DNA of 64,000 nt from CAVZMI01 sp050011775 (GCA_050011775.1 JBEKIL010000011.1:86730-150729); one strand, 5' to 3'. Positions 34,923-44,957 are shown, counted from the first letter of the stretch. Numbers and translations are program-made. Notes: generated from the letters alone by a model not told the origin.

Positions 34923-35993
34923 ATGAAAAACTCCGCTGTGTATCTTATCGTACTAGTGATCGTTCTTCTCTTTTCATCAACCGTGGTTAATGCACAAACA
35001 CCGACAATGAAAATCGGAGGGTATGTCCAGAACTGGCTGATTTTGAGGGAAGGAACAGAGGGGATAGCCAACGCGCCTGCACTCTATACGTCGGGATTTC
35101 GAATTCGACGCGCACGATTGGGTTTTAAGGGCGATATTTCTGAAATGTTCAACTACAACGTTCTCTTGGAATTTGCCGGTTCTCAAAATATCCTCTTGGA
35201 TTTTGCATCGACGGTAAAAATTGATCCTGCATTCAATATCACTGTTGGACAATTCATTGCACCGACACAGATGTACGAGACATCGACAATTTCGAGTGCC
35301 AACACTGAATGTCTTGAAATCTCCGATATTGCTTCCACGATTTACACGACGATGAATCTAGATTCATACCGGGATGTAGGACTCATGGCCTCGGGGAATA
35401 TTGATATGGTTAAATATGGTGCATATTTTGGAAACGGAAGAGGGCGGTTTAATTACGCCAGCAGAACCGGTATCATCTCAAGAAAATTCGGTGATGGACT
35501 AATCGGAGGACGCATCGATATCGAGCCATTGAAAAATATTATTGTCGGTGGCCATTATGCCAGGAATAATCAAGAAAGTGTGGACAGTACAAGTTCTGGT
35601 TTGAGCAGTAAAAAATTGGATCGTCAAACATTTTCAGCCTTAGTTAATGTGAGCGATGCATCCGGGATGTTGATTCGAGCTGAATATGCCGGCGGGAAGA
35701 ATAAGGATAATCCGGCAAAGGAAAGCAGTTTCAAAGGATATTATATCCTGTTCGGTTATAAATTTAATCCGCAAATTCAAGGCGTTCTCAGATACGAATG
35801 GATGGAAGTAAAAACCGGAGGTTTGGTTACAGGGGAGCATCAGACACTTGTCCTCGGCGGAACATATTTCTTTATGAAGGAAGAAAAAGAAATTGCCAAA
35901 CTGCAACTAAATTATTTTGCACGTACGGAGACTTCACCGACTCCATCAGTGGATAACGACCTGTTATTGTTGGGACTTCAAATTAAATTCTGA
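34923..35993 (+). CDS. Porin (OprP/phosphate-selective porin-like)
   Basis: A 356-residue outer membrane protein with a signal peptide (residues 1-25, VVNAQT). The N-terminal strand KIGGYVQNWLILREG and FRIRRARLGFKGDI are typical of the porin O/P family, followed by alternating beta strands (FNYNVLLEFAG, YKFNPQIQGVLRYEW). It ends in LGLQIKF with the terminal Phe expected for barrel assembly. It lies divergent from hutI, so a link to amino-acid uptake is possible but unproven. AAGGGAT precedes the ATG. Confidence 0.8.
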   Translation: MKNSAVYLIVLVIVLLFSSTVVNAQTPTMKIGGYVQNWLILREGTEGIANAPALYTSGFRIRRARLGFKGDISEMFNYNVLLEFAGSQNILLDFASTVKIDPAFNITVGQFIAPTQMYETSTISSANTECLEISDIASTIYTTMNLDSYRDVGLMASGNIDMVKYGAYFGNGRGRFNYASRTGIISRKFGDGLIGGRIDIEPLKNIIVGGHYARNNQESVDSTSSGLSSKKLDRQTFSALVNVSDASGMLIRAEYAGGKNKDNPAKESSFKGYYILFGYKFNPQIQGVLRYEWMEVKTGGLVTGEHQTLVLGGTYFFMKEEKEIAKLQLNYFARTETSPTPSVDNDLLLLGLQIKF

Positions 35994-36048
35994 AGTATTG
36001 GTTTTTATTCGACACAGACGAGGGAGGATTTGGAGAGAAGAGGTAATT

Positions 36049-36083
36049 TGTGCGGCGGCATGTTTTGCGCCGCGCAGTTTTTT
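36049..36083 (+). terminator. Strong intrinsic terminator of the porin gene
   Basis: A 9-bp stem TGTGCGGCG / CGCCGCGCA (one G-U) with a 10-base loop, followed by GTTTTTT. The T-run overlaps the stop codon of the convergent phosphatase gene. Confidence 0.85.
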
Positions 36084-37290
36084 AAAGGACTTTGACGACG
36101 ACCAGTGTCATGTCATCATGCTGCGCCGATCCGTTGCTGAACTGCCTGACGCACTCGGAAACGCGGTTCATAATTTGTCGGGCGCTTATACCCGAGAGGT
36201 CGGTTTGTTTAATACATTGTTCAAGTCGTTCGTTACCAAACAATTCCTTCTGTTGATTCATCGTTTCTGTTATCCCGTCGGTCAGGAGAAAAACAATATC
36301 ACCGCTATGCAGCTGAATATTTCTTTCCTCATAGGCGCTGTCTTCTTTCATTCCGAGTGGAAATGTGATTCCAACAGAATTCAGATGTTCGACGCCCTTT
36401 GACGAATACAGCATCGGTTTTGTTTGTCCCGCATTTGCAAAACATAGCGTTTGGTCAGAGAGGTTGAGAACGGTAAGAAGAAAAGAAACGAAATGGCCCC
36501 GCTTTGTATGCGTATAAATGGAGCGATTCAATCGTGTAAGGATTTCTGCAGGTGAATCCGATTGTTTCGCTTCGCTTGTATATGCGCCGCTGGTAAATAC
36601 AACCGACATTGCCGCCTGCATTCCTTTTCCCGAGACATCGACGATTGATATTCCAAATCTTTCATTACTCCCGCCGACAAACGTATAATCGTAATAGTCA
36701 CCACCCACCTCCTGGGCAGGAAGCGACATGCCTGCAATATCGTATCCCGGTAACGATGGCTCCGTTTTTGGCATCAGTGAAATTTGAACATCGTGGGCTA
36801 ATGTGAGTTCGGTCTGAAGAGATTCTTTCGCCTCGCGTTCGAGAGAGACCACCCAGGCAAGAAGATTGACCGCACCAAGTATCAATCCGCCGACGATTAC
36901 CACCATCATCAATCCGCTGCCGATGTGAAAAAATGCGGCGATTACTCCCAGCGTAATAAGTGTATATGAAATCACAACAAGCCGTTTCCGGTCTTCCGGG
37001 ATATCGGTGTAGATTTCATCGCTCCATAAAAGCGAGAATGCCAGAGCATCCCAGAGCCGGATATGTTCAGTAGAGAGTTCTATTTTCTGACGCGAAATTT
37101 GCTTTCGTTGTGCAATGGCATATTTCAATCGATCCCATGTAAGATAAAGAAAGCCGGCGATGATCAGGTCGCCCGCAAAACGAGTCCAATTACCGTGAAT
37201 TCCCTCTCCAAATGCTGAAATAAGCTCGATGACAATGATGATCTTGAGTGCGAGAAAGATGATTTTTTTGAATTGAACAGGGTCAATCAT
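36082..37290 (-). CDS. Membrane-bound SpoIIE/RsbU-type Ser/Thr phosphatase
   Basis: A 402-residue inner-membrane protein with four N-terminal hydrophobic segments (about 8-25, 36-52, 104-124 and 127-148), a short coiled linker, then a PP2C-like SpoIIE domain (about 170-400). Metal motifs are present: VGGDYYDY, VDVSGKGMQAAM, LLTDGITE and QHDDMTLVVVKV. Such proteins normally dephosphorylate anti-sigma-factor antagonists in partner-switching; no such antagonist or anti-sigma gene is in the window. It follows the NtrC-type regulator gene in the same direction after a 392-base gap. Confidence 0.85.
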   Translation of the reverse strand: MIDPVQFKKIIFLALKIIIVIELISAFGEGIHGNWTRFAGDLIIAGFLYLTWDRLKYAIAQRKQISRQKIELSTEHIRLWDALAFSLLWSDEIYTDIPEDRKRLVVISYTLITLGVIAAFFHIGSGLMMVVIVGGLILGAVNLLAWVVSLEREAKESLQTELTLAHDVQISLMPKTEPSLPGYDIAGMSLPAQEVGGDYYDYTFVGGSNERFGISIVDVSGKGMQAAMSVVFTSGAYTSEAKQSDSPAEILTRLNRSIYTHTKRGHFVSFLLTVLNLSDQTLCFANAGQTKPMLYSSKGVEHLNSVGITFPLGMKEDSAYEERNIQLHSGDIVFLLTDGITETMNQQKELFGNERLEQCIKQTDLSGISARQIMNRVSECVRQFSNGSAQHDDMTLVVVKVL

Positions 37291-37682
37291 AACAGATAGT
37301 ATCGTTGTTGTACATTTCGATTAACATTCTTATATCTACCCTATGTACGTGCAATGAGAAAGAAATGTTGCTTTTTCTGGGGATGCGGATTAATCTATGT
37401 TGCCTCTTATCTGTTCAATATTGGTATATGAATATTCCATCTTCGAGCATTTTCATTTGACTGTCGATATCCCGCGTAGACACGACGTAAAAATTTTCCT
37501 GCAAGGTTGCTTTTGAAATGTTTCTTCGCGCACGCCTGCAATGTCTCATACTCTTTTCGAATGCACGGTAGCATTTCCAGTCGAGGGCTGTTTTTCCTCC
37601 ACTGTCGTAGAATATTCCCCTGCAATTGAGTCGTATTTCGCGGGGTGCGATTTTTGGAGTTTTTATTGTGATATCGAAGGAG
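37291..37682 (-). other. Gap with possible gene remnant between the regulator and the phosphatase
   Basis: No intact gene. On the leftward strand one frame is open from about 37,710 to 37,430 without a usual start, and its end reads FYVVSTRDIDSQMKMLEDG. An adjacent frame (37407-37625) carries a basic stretch with RKEYETLQACAKKHF. Two overlapping protein-like frames without a start could be the remains of a small decayed gene. No family was recognised. The 110 bases nearest the phosphatase are AT-rich and presumably hold its promoter. Confidence 0.2.
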
Positions 37683-39041
37683 CTATTCCTGCTTCAATCC
37701 ATATTGTTGAATTTTTGTGTAAAGAGTTTTCAAGCTGATCTCAAGAATCTTGGCGGCGGATGTTTTATTCCAATTCTGTGCTTTCAGGACTTTTTCAATA
37801 TGGAGACGCTGGATATGCTCTAGCGACACCGAGGTACCTACAATTTCGCTCTGTTCTTTTTCCACCGGAGATGATGGTCCGAGTGAAAGATCGGCAGGAT
37901 CAATGACAGTCCCCCTTGAAAGGATTGCTGCCCGTTCAATCACATTTTCAAGTTCACGAATATTCCCGGGCCAATCATAATGCATAAGTAGATCAATTGC
38001 TTCCAGGTTGATTGTTTTCTTTGTTTTCGAGCGCAATTTTGACTGCAGGAAAAACTGAACAATATCGGGAATGTCCTCTTTACGCTCGCGAAGCAGCGGG
38101 ATAGTAATGGTAATGACATTCAAGCGGTACAGAAGATCTTCGCGAAATCGTCCAAGTTTCACTTCTTCACGGAGATCTTTATTTGTCGCCGAAATGATCC
38201 GAACATCGGCTCGTAATGTCGCGTTCCCGCCGACACGGCGGAATTCACCCGACTGAATAAACCGCAGCAGTTTTGGCTGGATGATCGGACTGACATCGCC
38301 GACTTCATCAAGGAAAAGCGTTCCTCCATTGGCAAGTTCAACGAGCCCTTGTTTTTGTTGATGGGCATCGGTGAATGCTCCTTTTTCGTGCCCAAAGAGT
38401 TCGCTCTCGATTAAAGTATCGGGAATCGATGCGCAGTTCACTATCACAAATTGTTTCTCTTTTCTATTGCTGTTTTTATAGACAAAGTGGGCAAGGAGTT
38501 CTTTCCCTGTTCCGCTTCCACCTTGAATCAGTACGGTTGATTCTGTTGGAGCAACACGGCCCGCGATGCGTATAACTTCCTTGAGCGCATTGCTTTTCCC
38601 GATGATGTCGCTCGGCCCCACAACTCTGCTTAACTCCTCTTTCATCGTTCTATTTTCGATCAGAAGCTGTTTTTTCTCGTATGCACGTTCGACGGTTGTC
38701 AATAACTCCGGCGTCGAATGCGGTTTTGCAATGAAATCATATGCCCCGAGTTTCATACATTCGACCGCCAGTTTCAACTCCGTCACGCCGGTGAGCATAA
38801 TCACCTGAGCGTCCGGCATGTGTTCCCGGAGATATTTGAGGACCTCTACACCGTCTACCTTTGGCATACGAATATCAAGGAGTATTACATCAAAAAGGTT
38901 CTGCTGGAGTAGATTGATAGCTTCGACGCCATCTACCGCTGTTGCGACAGGATATCCTTCTTCGGAAAGGAGCGACATGATGACTTCCCGGAACGCCTCT
39001 TCGTCATCAACAGCAAGAACACGACACTGTGAATGGTCCAT
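37683..39041 (-). CDS. NtrC-family response regulator with GAFTDA loop
   Basis: A 452-residue regulator: receiver domain 1-120 (phospho-Asp56 in LLDIRMP, Lys106), AAA+ domain about 145-370 (Walker A QGGSGTGKE near 173-181, Walker B LFLDE) and a Fis-type helix-turn-helix at the end (SAAKILEISLKTLYTKI). The loop that contacts sigma-54 reads GAFTDA (221-226) instead of GAFTGA, and Walker A has Gly where Glu is usual. Sigma-54 activation is therefore likely but not certain. It starts 3 bases after the REC-kinase gene, its probable partner. Confidence 0.9.
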   Translation of the reverse strand: MDHSQCRVLAVDDEEAFREVIMSLLSEEGYPVATAVDGVEAINLLQQNLFDVILLDIRMPKVDGVEVLKYLREHMPDAQVIMLTGVTELKLAVECMKLGAYDFIAKPHSTPELLTTVERAYEKKQLLIENRTMKEELSRVVGPSDIIGKSNALKEVIRIAGRVAPTESTVLIQGGSGTGKELLAHFVYKNSNRKEKQFVIVNCASIPDTLIESELFGHEKGAFTDAHQQKQGLVELANGGTLFLDEVGDVSPIIQPKLLRFIQSGEFRRVGGNATLRADVRIISATNKDLREEVKLGRFREDLLYRLNVITITIPLLRERKEDIPDIVQFFLQSKLRSKTKKTINLEAIDLLMHYDWPGNIRELENVIERAAILSRGTVIDPADLSLGPSSPVEKEQSEIVGTSVSLEHIQRLHIEKVLKAQNWNKTSAAKILEISLKTLYTKIQQYGLKQE

Positions 39042-39044
39042 AGT

Positions 39045-40154
39045 TTAATCCCCGATTGGAATAGCAAATGTAAATGTGGTACCCTGACCTACAACAGATT
39101 CGACCAAGATTTTCCCTTCGTGGGCTTCAACAATACTCTTGCAGATTGCCAGCCCAAGTCCGGTTCCTTTGTGTTGTGAAAGGCGGCCGGTTTTTGTTTG
39201 TTTGTATTTATCGAATACAAGATACAGCTCTTCCGGACCGATTCCTTCCCCGGTGTCGGCCACAGAAACACTTACGGCTCGAAGATGTTGCTGGAGATCG
39301 TCGACGATTTCGGTCTCCTGCGAACGTACTGTAATGCTACCTCCTTCTTTTGTAAATTTAATGGCATTGGTCAGGAGGTTCATAAGCACTTGATCGATCC
39401 GGCGGGCATCCATTGTAATTTTGGGAAGGGATTTATCCGGGACACATTCGAGTGTGATATCTTTCTTTCTTGCCAGCGGCTGCATGCGTTGGCAGGCAGT
39501 TTGTAGAAGCGTATACATTTCGGACGGTGCTTTTGTCAATTGAATGTTTCCGGATTCAAACCGTGACAGATCCAGCAAATCGTTTACCAGATCGAGCATT
39601 TTATTACTTGCATCAATGGCCAGATTAAGTACTTCATCTTGTGCCGTAGATAAATTATCCTCACTGAGGGCGTATTCAATAAGACCCTTCATTGCTCCCA
39701 GTGGTCCCCGAAGGTCATGCACCAGCATGGAAGTAAAATCAGCTTTATATCTTTCGAGCTGTTGCTCTGCCTCTTTGCTCTGAAGGATCGCTTTGACTCG
39801 GACGAGCAGTTCTTCCATGTTGATAGGTTTGGTGAGATATTCCTCTGCTCCCAGCTGGAATCCTTTTTCGATATCGCCCGGATCACGGCGTTCTGCGGTC
39901 AGCAAGATCACAGGTATCTGTTTTGTTTGCGGAAGCGCTTTTAATCGTGTTAACGTTTCATATCCGTCCATTTCCGGCATGCGGATATCAAGAATGATCA
40001 GGTTTGGGTGATCGGAGACGGCTTTTACCAGACATTCCTTACCGCTCCCGGCTGTGATTACGATATAATCGTAATCTGAAAGAAATGCTTCCAGAAGATC
40101 AACATTATCCGGAGTGTCGTCAACAACCAAAATCATTTGTAGTATGTCAGGCAT
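39045..40154 (-). CDS. Receiver-histidine kinase hybrid (REC-HisKA-HATPase)
   Basis: A 369-residue soluble protein. The receiver domain is at the N-terminus (VVDDTPDN, phospho-Asp56 in ILDIRMPEMDG, YLTKP). A dimerisation/phosphoacceptor domain has His146 in LVHDLRGPLG. The ATPase domain has LMNLLTNAIKF, VADTGEGIG and GTGLGLAI. There is no membrane segment. REC before kinase suggests that it is itself controlled by phosphorylation, plausibly from the large kinase encoded just upstream, and then acts on the NtrC-type regulator. That relay order is inferred. Confidence 0.9.
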   Translation of the reverse strand: MPDILQMILVVDDTPDNVDLLEAFLSDYDYIVITAGSGKECLVKAVSDHPNLIILDIRMPEMDGYETLTRLKALPQTKQIPVILLTAERRDPGDIEKGFQLGAEEYLTKPINMEELLVRVKAILQSKEAEQQLERYKADFTSMLVHDLRGPLGAMKGLIEYALSEDNLSTAQDEVLNLAIDASNKMLDLVNDLLDLSRFESGNIQLTKAPSEMYTLLQTACQRMQPLARKKDITLECVPDKSLPKITMDARRIDQVLMNLLTNAIKFTKEGGSITVRSQETEIVDDLQQHLRAVSVSVADTGEGIGPEELYLVFDKYKQTKTGRLSQHKGTGLGLAICKSIVEAHEGKILVESVVGQGTTFTFAIPIGD

Positions 40155-40249
40155 ATGTGTTGTATTCCCGGATGGTTCTTTTGTTCACGTCAAAATTATT
40201 CTTATTCAAATGTGCTCTTTTCTGATTTCGAGAAAATACTATTCATGTT

Positions 40250-43200
40250 CTATTTTTTTTCTGCTGTTTCTGGCTGCGCTGATTGCTCGAATGAGGAATG
40301 GGCCTGCTCGATCGGGATGAGCGGGAATGAGAACGTGAACGTCGATCCGTGCCCAATAACACTCTCGACGGTGATGTCGCCCCCCATCATCCGGGCAAAT
40401 TTCCGAGAAATTGCCAGACCAAGTCCTGTTCCCCCGTATTTTCGAGTTGTACTGCTGTCAGCCTGCTCAAATTCTATGAATATTTTTTCAATATTCTTCT
40501 CTTCGATTCCAATACCGCTGTCCTGAACCTGGATAACGATGGTACCGTCATGCCGGAATCCACGCAGAACAACCTCGCCCTGTTGAGTAAATTTTGCCGC
40601 ATTACTGAGGAGATTGAGAAGTACTTGTCGTAACTTTGTCGAATCGGCCCGGATCAATGGAAACGTTTCATGGACTTCTTCGCGCAGTGTGACCGGTTTA
40701 TCGCCAATGATAGGTTCTATTGTCGTTATGCTTGCGTTAATGATATCGTTGAGTGAGCAGGTTTCGAGCACAATCTCCATTCGTCCGGCTTCAATCTTCG
40801 AGATATCAAGCACGTCATTTATCATCTGCAGCAAGTGACGGGCATTCCGCAGAACCTTTCCGAGCGAATCCTGCTGCCGTGAACTAAGCGGCTCCTTTTT
40901 ACTCTTCATGAGCAGATCTGAAAATCCTATAATTGAGTTCAACGGTGTTCGCAGCTCGTGTGACATATTTGCCAGGAAGGCGGCTTTCACCTTATTGGCA
41001 CGCTCGAGCTCTTCATTTGTTGTCGTTAATTGCCGGAATAATCTAACACGTGCAATCACGCCTGCAATTTGATGGGCGATGTTTTGCGCGAGATCGATTT
41101 CGTCACCGGTAATCCGGCGGTGTGAATTGTAAATTGCAAAGAGTAATCCGGTAACTTTATCCTCTGTTGTCAGAGGTGCCGAAAGAATCGACCGTGGCGT
41201 CTGTTCTATATCAATTGCCATGCTTGCCGGTTCCTGTTCTTTAACATTCTCGATGAAGATCGGCCTGCGTGTGAGAAATACTTGTTGAACAAGAGGCAAT
41301 GATGTAACTGCAAACCGTGCTTTTTCGATCTCTTCCCGCTTGTAACCGAGTCCTACCTGACCCTCGATAGAATTGCTGCTTTCGTTGTAGAAGAATAGGC
41401 TGCCGCGGTCGGCTTTGAGAATCTTACAAAACTCCTTCATTGATGTATCAAGCACGGTATTTATATCCAGGGCCGACGCGGTCAATTGAGAAATGCGGTT
41501 CAATGTCTCCTGGATCCCGGCGCGGCGTTGTTCTTCGGAGTATAGCCGTGCGTTTTCTATTGCTACACCGAGCTGCTGGCAAATTTCTATCAATAGCTCT
41601 ATTACATCCTGTGAGAACGGCTCATAGGTTGCACGTGTAACGTTGAGAACACCGACGACGCTGTTATGATGGACAATCGGAAATGCGCCGAAAGTGTAGC
41701 GTGGGAAACGTGAAAACCACGGATCAAGCTGCAATGATTCAGGCGCGTGGGTGTCGTTAATAATCACGGGCACCCCGAGTGCAGCCCTGCCGTGAATCGT
41801 ATCATGGAGATCGATCGTCAGAATCCGTTCTCCAACTTTTTCGACACCCGGGTATGTCACCGCAAGTTCCAGATAATCTTCTTTACGGAGATAGACACGG
41901 CCGACCATGAAACCGACGTATTTAAGAATTGCCTGCAGACTGCTTTCAAGCAGTTCGGCCAGATCAAGCGTACTGCTGAGGACAGTTGTGATTGTGTTGA
42001 GCGTTTGCAGACGATTGTTTGCTGCGCTCAGGCGCTCGGCCTGCGCACGTGCCTGTTCCTCCAGCCGTCTCCGGATGATGCCGTTTGCAAGTTCGTAGGC
42101 CAGGATTTTGACGATTTGAAATTCATTGTCGAGTAATTCCCGCGGACGCGTAGAGAGTAATTGAAGCACTCCAATTAATTCGCGAGCCGTGAAAAGCGGT
42201 GTACTGATCATTGTCTTGAGATTATCCCGTCCGACTATATCCTCCGCATAATGACGAAGAGATGAATTCGCGAGATCGTCGATGATGATCGTTTCTTGAT
42301 AATGGGCGGTGTGTGCGGCAACGTTTTTTTCATCCGGACCGACTGTCAGAGTCTGGAACTGTTCAATGACGTCGTCCGGAAACCCCAATTGATACGCCAG
42401 CCGGAGAGTGCGTGTTGTTTCGTCATATATCATGATGTTCCCGGCAGACATATCAAGAAGCTGCGAAATAGCATTAACTGATTGTTCACAGAGGTCGTCG
42501 ATGGTTTCGGCCGAGTTGATGAGATGGGAAATCTCGAGAAGAACCGAACGCTGTTCTTCGGTTTGCTTAAGCTCGCTGATATCTTTTGCATTGGCAACGT
42601 AACCGATGCGATCGCCTTTATCGTTTCGGAGAGTGGAGACAGTGAGAGAAACCCAGAACCGCGTTTCGTTCTCCCGTATCCACATGCTCTCAAGACTGAC
42701 AGTATCGGAATTCTCAAGAGAGGCCCGGATGTTGGCGTCATCCGGCAGATATTCCGGAGCAAACAGATTGCTAAATGGCTTTTCAAAAAGATCAACAGGC
42801 GAAATACCAGTCAGCTGCCGGGCGGCTCTATTCGCGCTCTGGATCAGCCACCGTGTGTCCAGCGTGACAAGTGCATCCCCCATGGTGTCGAGTATACCGC
42901 GCAGATATTTTTCTCTTTCAGATAGTTCTCGCTCAGCCTGTTTCTGGGCCTCAAGGCTACGGGCGACCGCGAGATATCCGATTACGGCTCCGGCTGTATT
43001 GCGGAGGGAAGTAACACTTAGAAGGACGGGAATGTGTTTTCCGTCTTTTCGTACATAGGTCCATTCTCGTTCGTCAATTCGGCCATGCGAGGCATATGCA
43101 CTCAGTACATCGAAACCGATGATCAGTTTTCTGAATTCATGTGATATTTCCTTACCTCTGTTCTGGATTTCCTCCTCGATATGGAACATCTCGGGTGTTT

Positions 43201-44923
43201 GTTTTCCTATGACTTCATCAGGGGAATAGCCGAGAAGTTCCTGAGCACCCTTATTAAATATGGTGATGATACCGTCGAGATCGGTGGCAATGATTGAGTA
43301 CTGCAGCGATCCCGACAGTACTGCGGCCATGAAAAGATTGCTTTCCTGGAGTGCCTGTTCACTCCTTTTTATGTTGGTGATATCACGGGCAATGCCGACG
43401 AGAGAAATGATTTCATCGTGTTGATTGACAACGGGAGATGTCGAGAGCGAAATGACGTACTCCGATTCATCCCGTCTTCGATTAGTGATTTCGCCGTTCC
43501 ATCCACCACGGAGTGTGTTCAGATAGATTTCACGTGCGATACCCGGTCGATTCTGAGGAGAAACAAGTCGGGTGACCGGTTTACCGATAAGTTCCTCACG
43601 GGAAAAACCGAAAAGTCTGACGGACGCGTCGTTTAAAAATGTGATTTTTCCCGAAACATCAAGCAATGTAATCGCATCGCTTGCGCTGCGGATGGTGTGT
43701 TCAAATACAGCAATCTGTTCTTCGGCTCGCTTGATGGTGGTGATATCTTTAACCAGTGCCACCTGTGCGACCACAACGCCCTTTTCGATGACGGGTGCCC
43801 CACTGATCAGAGCGACAAATCTAGTCCCATCGCTTCTGAACATTTCGGTTTCGTACACGCTGCTTTGAATGCTGTCGTGAGTGGAAATTTTCTGTTTCAG
43901 TTTCTCCTGATACTCGGGAGGGAAAAAATCATACGCCGATTTTCCGATGAGACTTTCACGGGAAATTCCCACCATAGCACACATAGCTTCATTTACATCG
44001 ATTGTATTATAATTCGAATCGATAACCCAGAGGCCGTCGAGCATTGTGGAGATATAAAAATTGCGGCGTTGAAGCTCACGATTAACCTGAAAAAGTGCCT
44101 CCTCCTTTTCGCGGATCTGTGCTATCCTGAAATTCACTTCGTCCTTGCGCTGCTTCAACAATGAACCCATCGTATTGAAATGCTCTGTGAGTTCGCCAAT
44201 CTCATCACGGCTTGTGACCGGAATTGTCTCGAACGTTCCGTCAACGATAGTCTCTGTGCCCTGTTGAATGTTACGGAGACGTGCGACCATGGCTCGCACT
44301 AGAATAATTCCAAGTACGAGAAAAAGGAAGATAATGAGAATATCAATGAACGTCAGAAAAGCCAGCATTTTTGTATGCAGCTCACCCACCCTTTGAATCC
44401 GCTCTGTGCTCTGTTGTTGGTGAAGGATCTCGATTATTCGGCATTCCGCACGCATGCGATCGAATAGCACAATATATTCAGCATTCAGATTGTGAATCTC
44501 GTGAATGCTCGACGACCTGCCTTTCAATTGCCGGAATATTCTGCTTCGTGTGATTGAAAGATCCAGAGTGTTTTTCAATGTGATAAGACTATCAACATTT
44601 TGAAGCAACTCTGGAGAGTCCGAGACTGCTTCGCGAAGTCGATATGAGGTTTCTTTAAAACGGTTTTGTGCATCCCGGAACGATTCAAGAAACTGCTCTT
44701 TTCCGGTTCCGTGGAATCCCTTAAGGCTGGATTCCATAATGTCAATTGCGGAATTTAGATTGCTAGTCTTCGAGGAAGTCTGGTATCCTTCTTCGACTAG
44801 TCTTCTGGATTCCTTGATGATTACTTCTATCTTTGATGTAATTATCAAAGTTCTTACAATGAAGAAGATTGTAAGAAATACAAATCCTGTAAGAATTTTA
44901 TGAGATAGACGAAGTCGAAACAT
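40250..44923 (-). CDS. Large membrane sensor histidine kinase with four PAS and three GAF domains
   Basis: About 1,557 residues. One N-terminal membrane helix (about 8-28), a helical external sensor (about 30-180), a second membrane helix (about 185-210), HAMP (about 212-262), four PAS domains (roughly 290-395, 405-515, 530-660, 675-783), three GAF domains (roughly 796-950, 966-1126, 1138-1293), HisKA (phosphoacceptor His in MSHELRTPLNS, about 1322) and an ATPase domain (LLNLLSNAAKF, QDSGIGIE, GGTGLGLAIS). No receiver is attached. The ATG at 44923 is preferred because AGAAGG lies 7 bases before it; an ATG at 44929 is only one base from that site. The 95-base gap to the REC-kinase gene and shared direction suggest one signalling operon. 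Confidence 0.9.
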   Translation of the reverse strand: MFRLRLSHKILTGFVFLTIFFIVRTLIITSKIEVIIKESRRLVEEGYQTSSKTSNLNSAIDIMESSLKGFHGTGKEQFLESFRDAQNRFKETSYRLREAVSDSPELLQNVDSLITLKNTLDLSITRSRIFRQLKGRSSSIHEIHNLNAEYIVLFDRMRAECRIIEILHQQQSTERIQRVGELHTKMLAFLTFIDILIIFLFLVLGIILVRAMVARLRNIQQGTETIVDGTFETIPVTSRDEIGELTEHFNTMGSLLKQRKDEVNFRIAQIREKEEALFQVNRELQRRNFYISTMLDGLWVIDSNYNTIDVNEAMCAMVGISRESLIGKSAYDFFPPEYQEKLKQKISTHDSIQSSVYETEMFRSDGTRFVALISGAPVIEKGVVVAQVALVKDITTIKRAEEQIAVFEHTIRSASDAITLLDVSGKITFLNDASVRLFGFSREELIGKPVTRLVSPQNRPGIAREIYLNTLRGGWNGEITNRRRDESEYVISLSTSPVVNQHDEIISLVGIARDITNIKRSEQALQESNLFMAAVLSGSLQYSIIATDLDGIITIFNKGAQELLGYSPDEVIGKQTPEMFHIEEEIQNRGKEISHEFRKLIIGFDVLSAYASHGRIDEREWTYVRKDGKHIPVLLSVTSLRNTAGAVIGYLAVARSLEAQKQAERELSEREKYLRGILDTMGDALVTLDTRWLIQSANRAARQLTGISPVDLFEKPFSNLFAPEYLPDDANIRASLENSDTVSLESMWIRENETRFWVSLTVSTLRNDKGDRIGYVANAKDISELKQTEEQRSVLLEISHLINSAETIDDLCEQSVNAISQLLDMSAGNIMIYDETTRTLRLAYQLGFPDDVIEQFQTLTVGPDEKNVAAHTAHYQETIIIDDLANSSLRHYAEDIVGRDNLKTMISTPLFTARELIGVLQLLSTRPRELLDNEFQIVKILAYELANGIIRRRLEEQARAQAERLSAANNRLQTLNTITTVLSSTLDLAELLESSLQAILKYVGFMVGRVYLRKEDYLELAVTYPGVEKVGERILTIDLHDTIHGRAALGVPVIINDTHAPESLQLDPWFSRFPRYTFGAFPIVHHNSVVGVLNVTRATYEPFSQDVIELLIEICQQLGVAIENARLYSEEQRRAGIQETLNRISQLTASALDINTVLDTSMKEFCKILKADRGSLFFYNESSNSIEGQVGLGYKREEIEKARFAVTSLPLVQQVFLTRRPIFIENVKEQEPASMAIDIEQTPRSILSAPLTTEDKVTGLLFAIYNSHRRITGDEIDLAQNIAHQIAGVIARVRLFRQLTTTNEELERANKVKAAFLANMSHELRTPLNSIIGFSDLLMKSKKEPLSSRQQDSLGKVLRNARHLLQMINDVLDISKIEAGRMEIVLETCSLNDIINASITTIEPIIGDKPVTLREEVHETFPLIRADSTKLRQVLLNLLSNAAKFTQQGEVVLRGFRHDGTIVIQVQDSGIGIEEKNIEKIFIEFEQADSSTTRKYGGTGLGLAISRKFARMMGGDITVESVIGHGSTFTFSFPLIPIEQAHSSFEQSAQPETAEKK

Positions 44924-44940
44924 TATCATCCCTTCTGTAC

Positions 44941-44957
44941 CATGTAAATCTTACATG
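44941..44957. promoter_or_regulatory. Perfect CATGTAA inverted repeat upstream of the large kinase
   Basis: CATGTAA-ATC-TTACATG is a perfect 7-bp palindrome 17 bases upstream of the kinase start. A further half-site CATGTAA lies at 44984-44990. It is a likely operator for a dimeric regulator, or a leader hairpin just ahead of the ribosome site. Confidence 0.45.

Noticed and set aside
37291..37415. AACAGATA / TATCTGTT inverted repeat before the phosphatase gene
   Set aside because: Only 8 bp with about 110 bases between arms; expected by chance.
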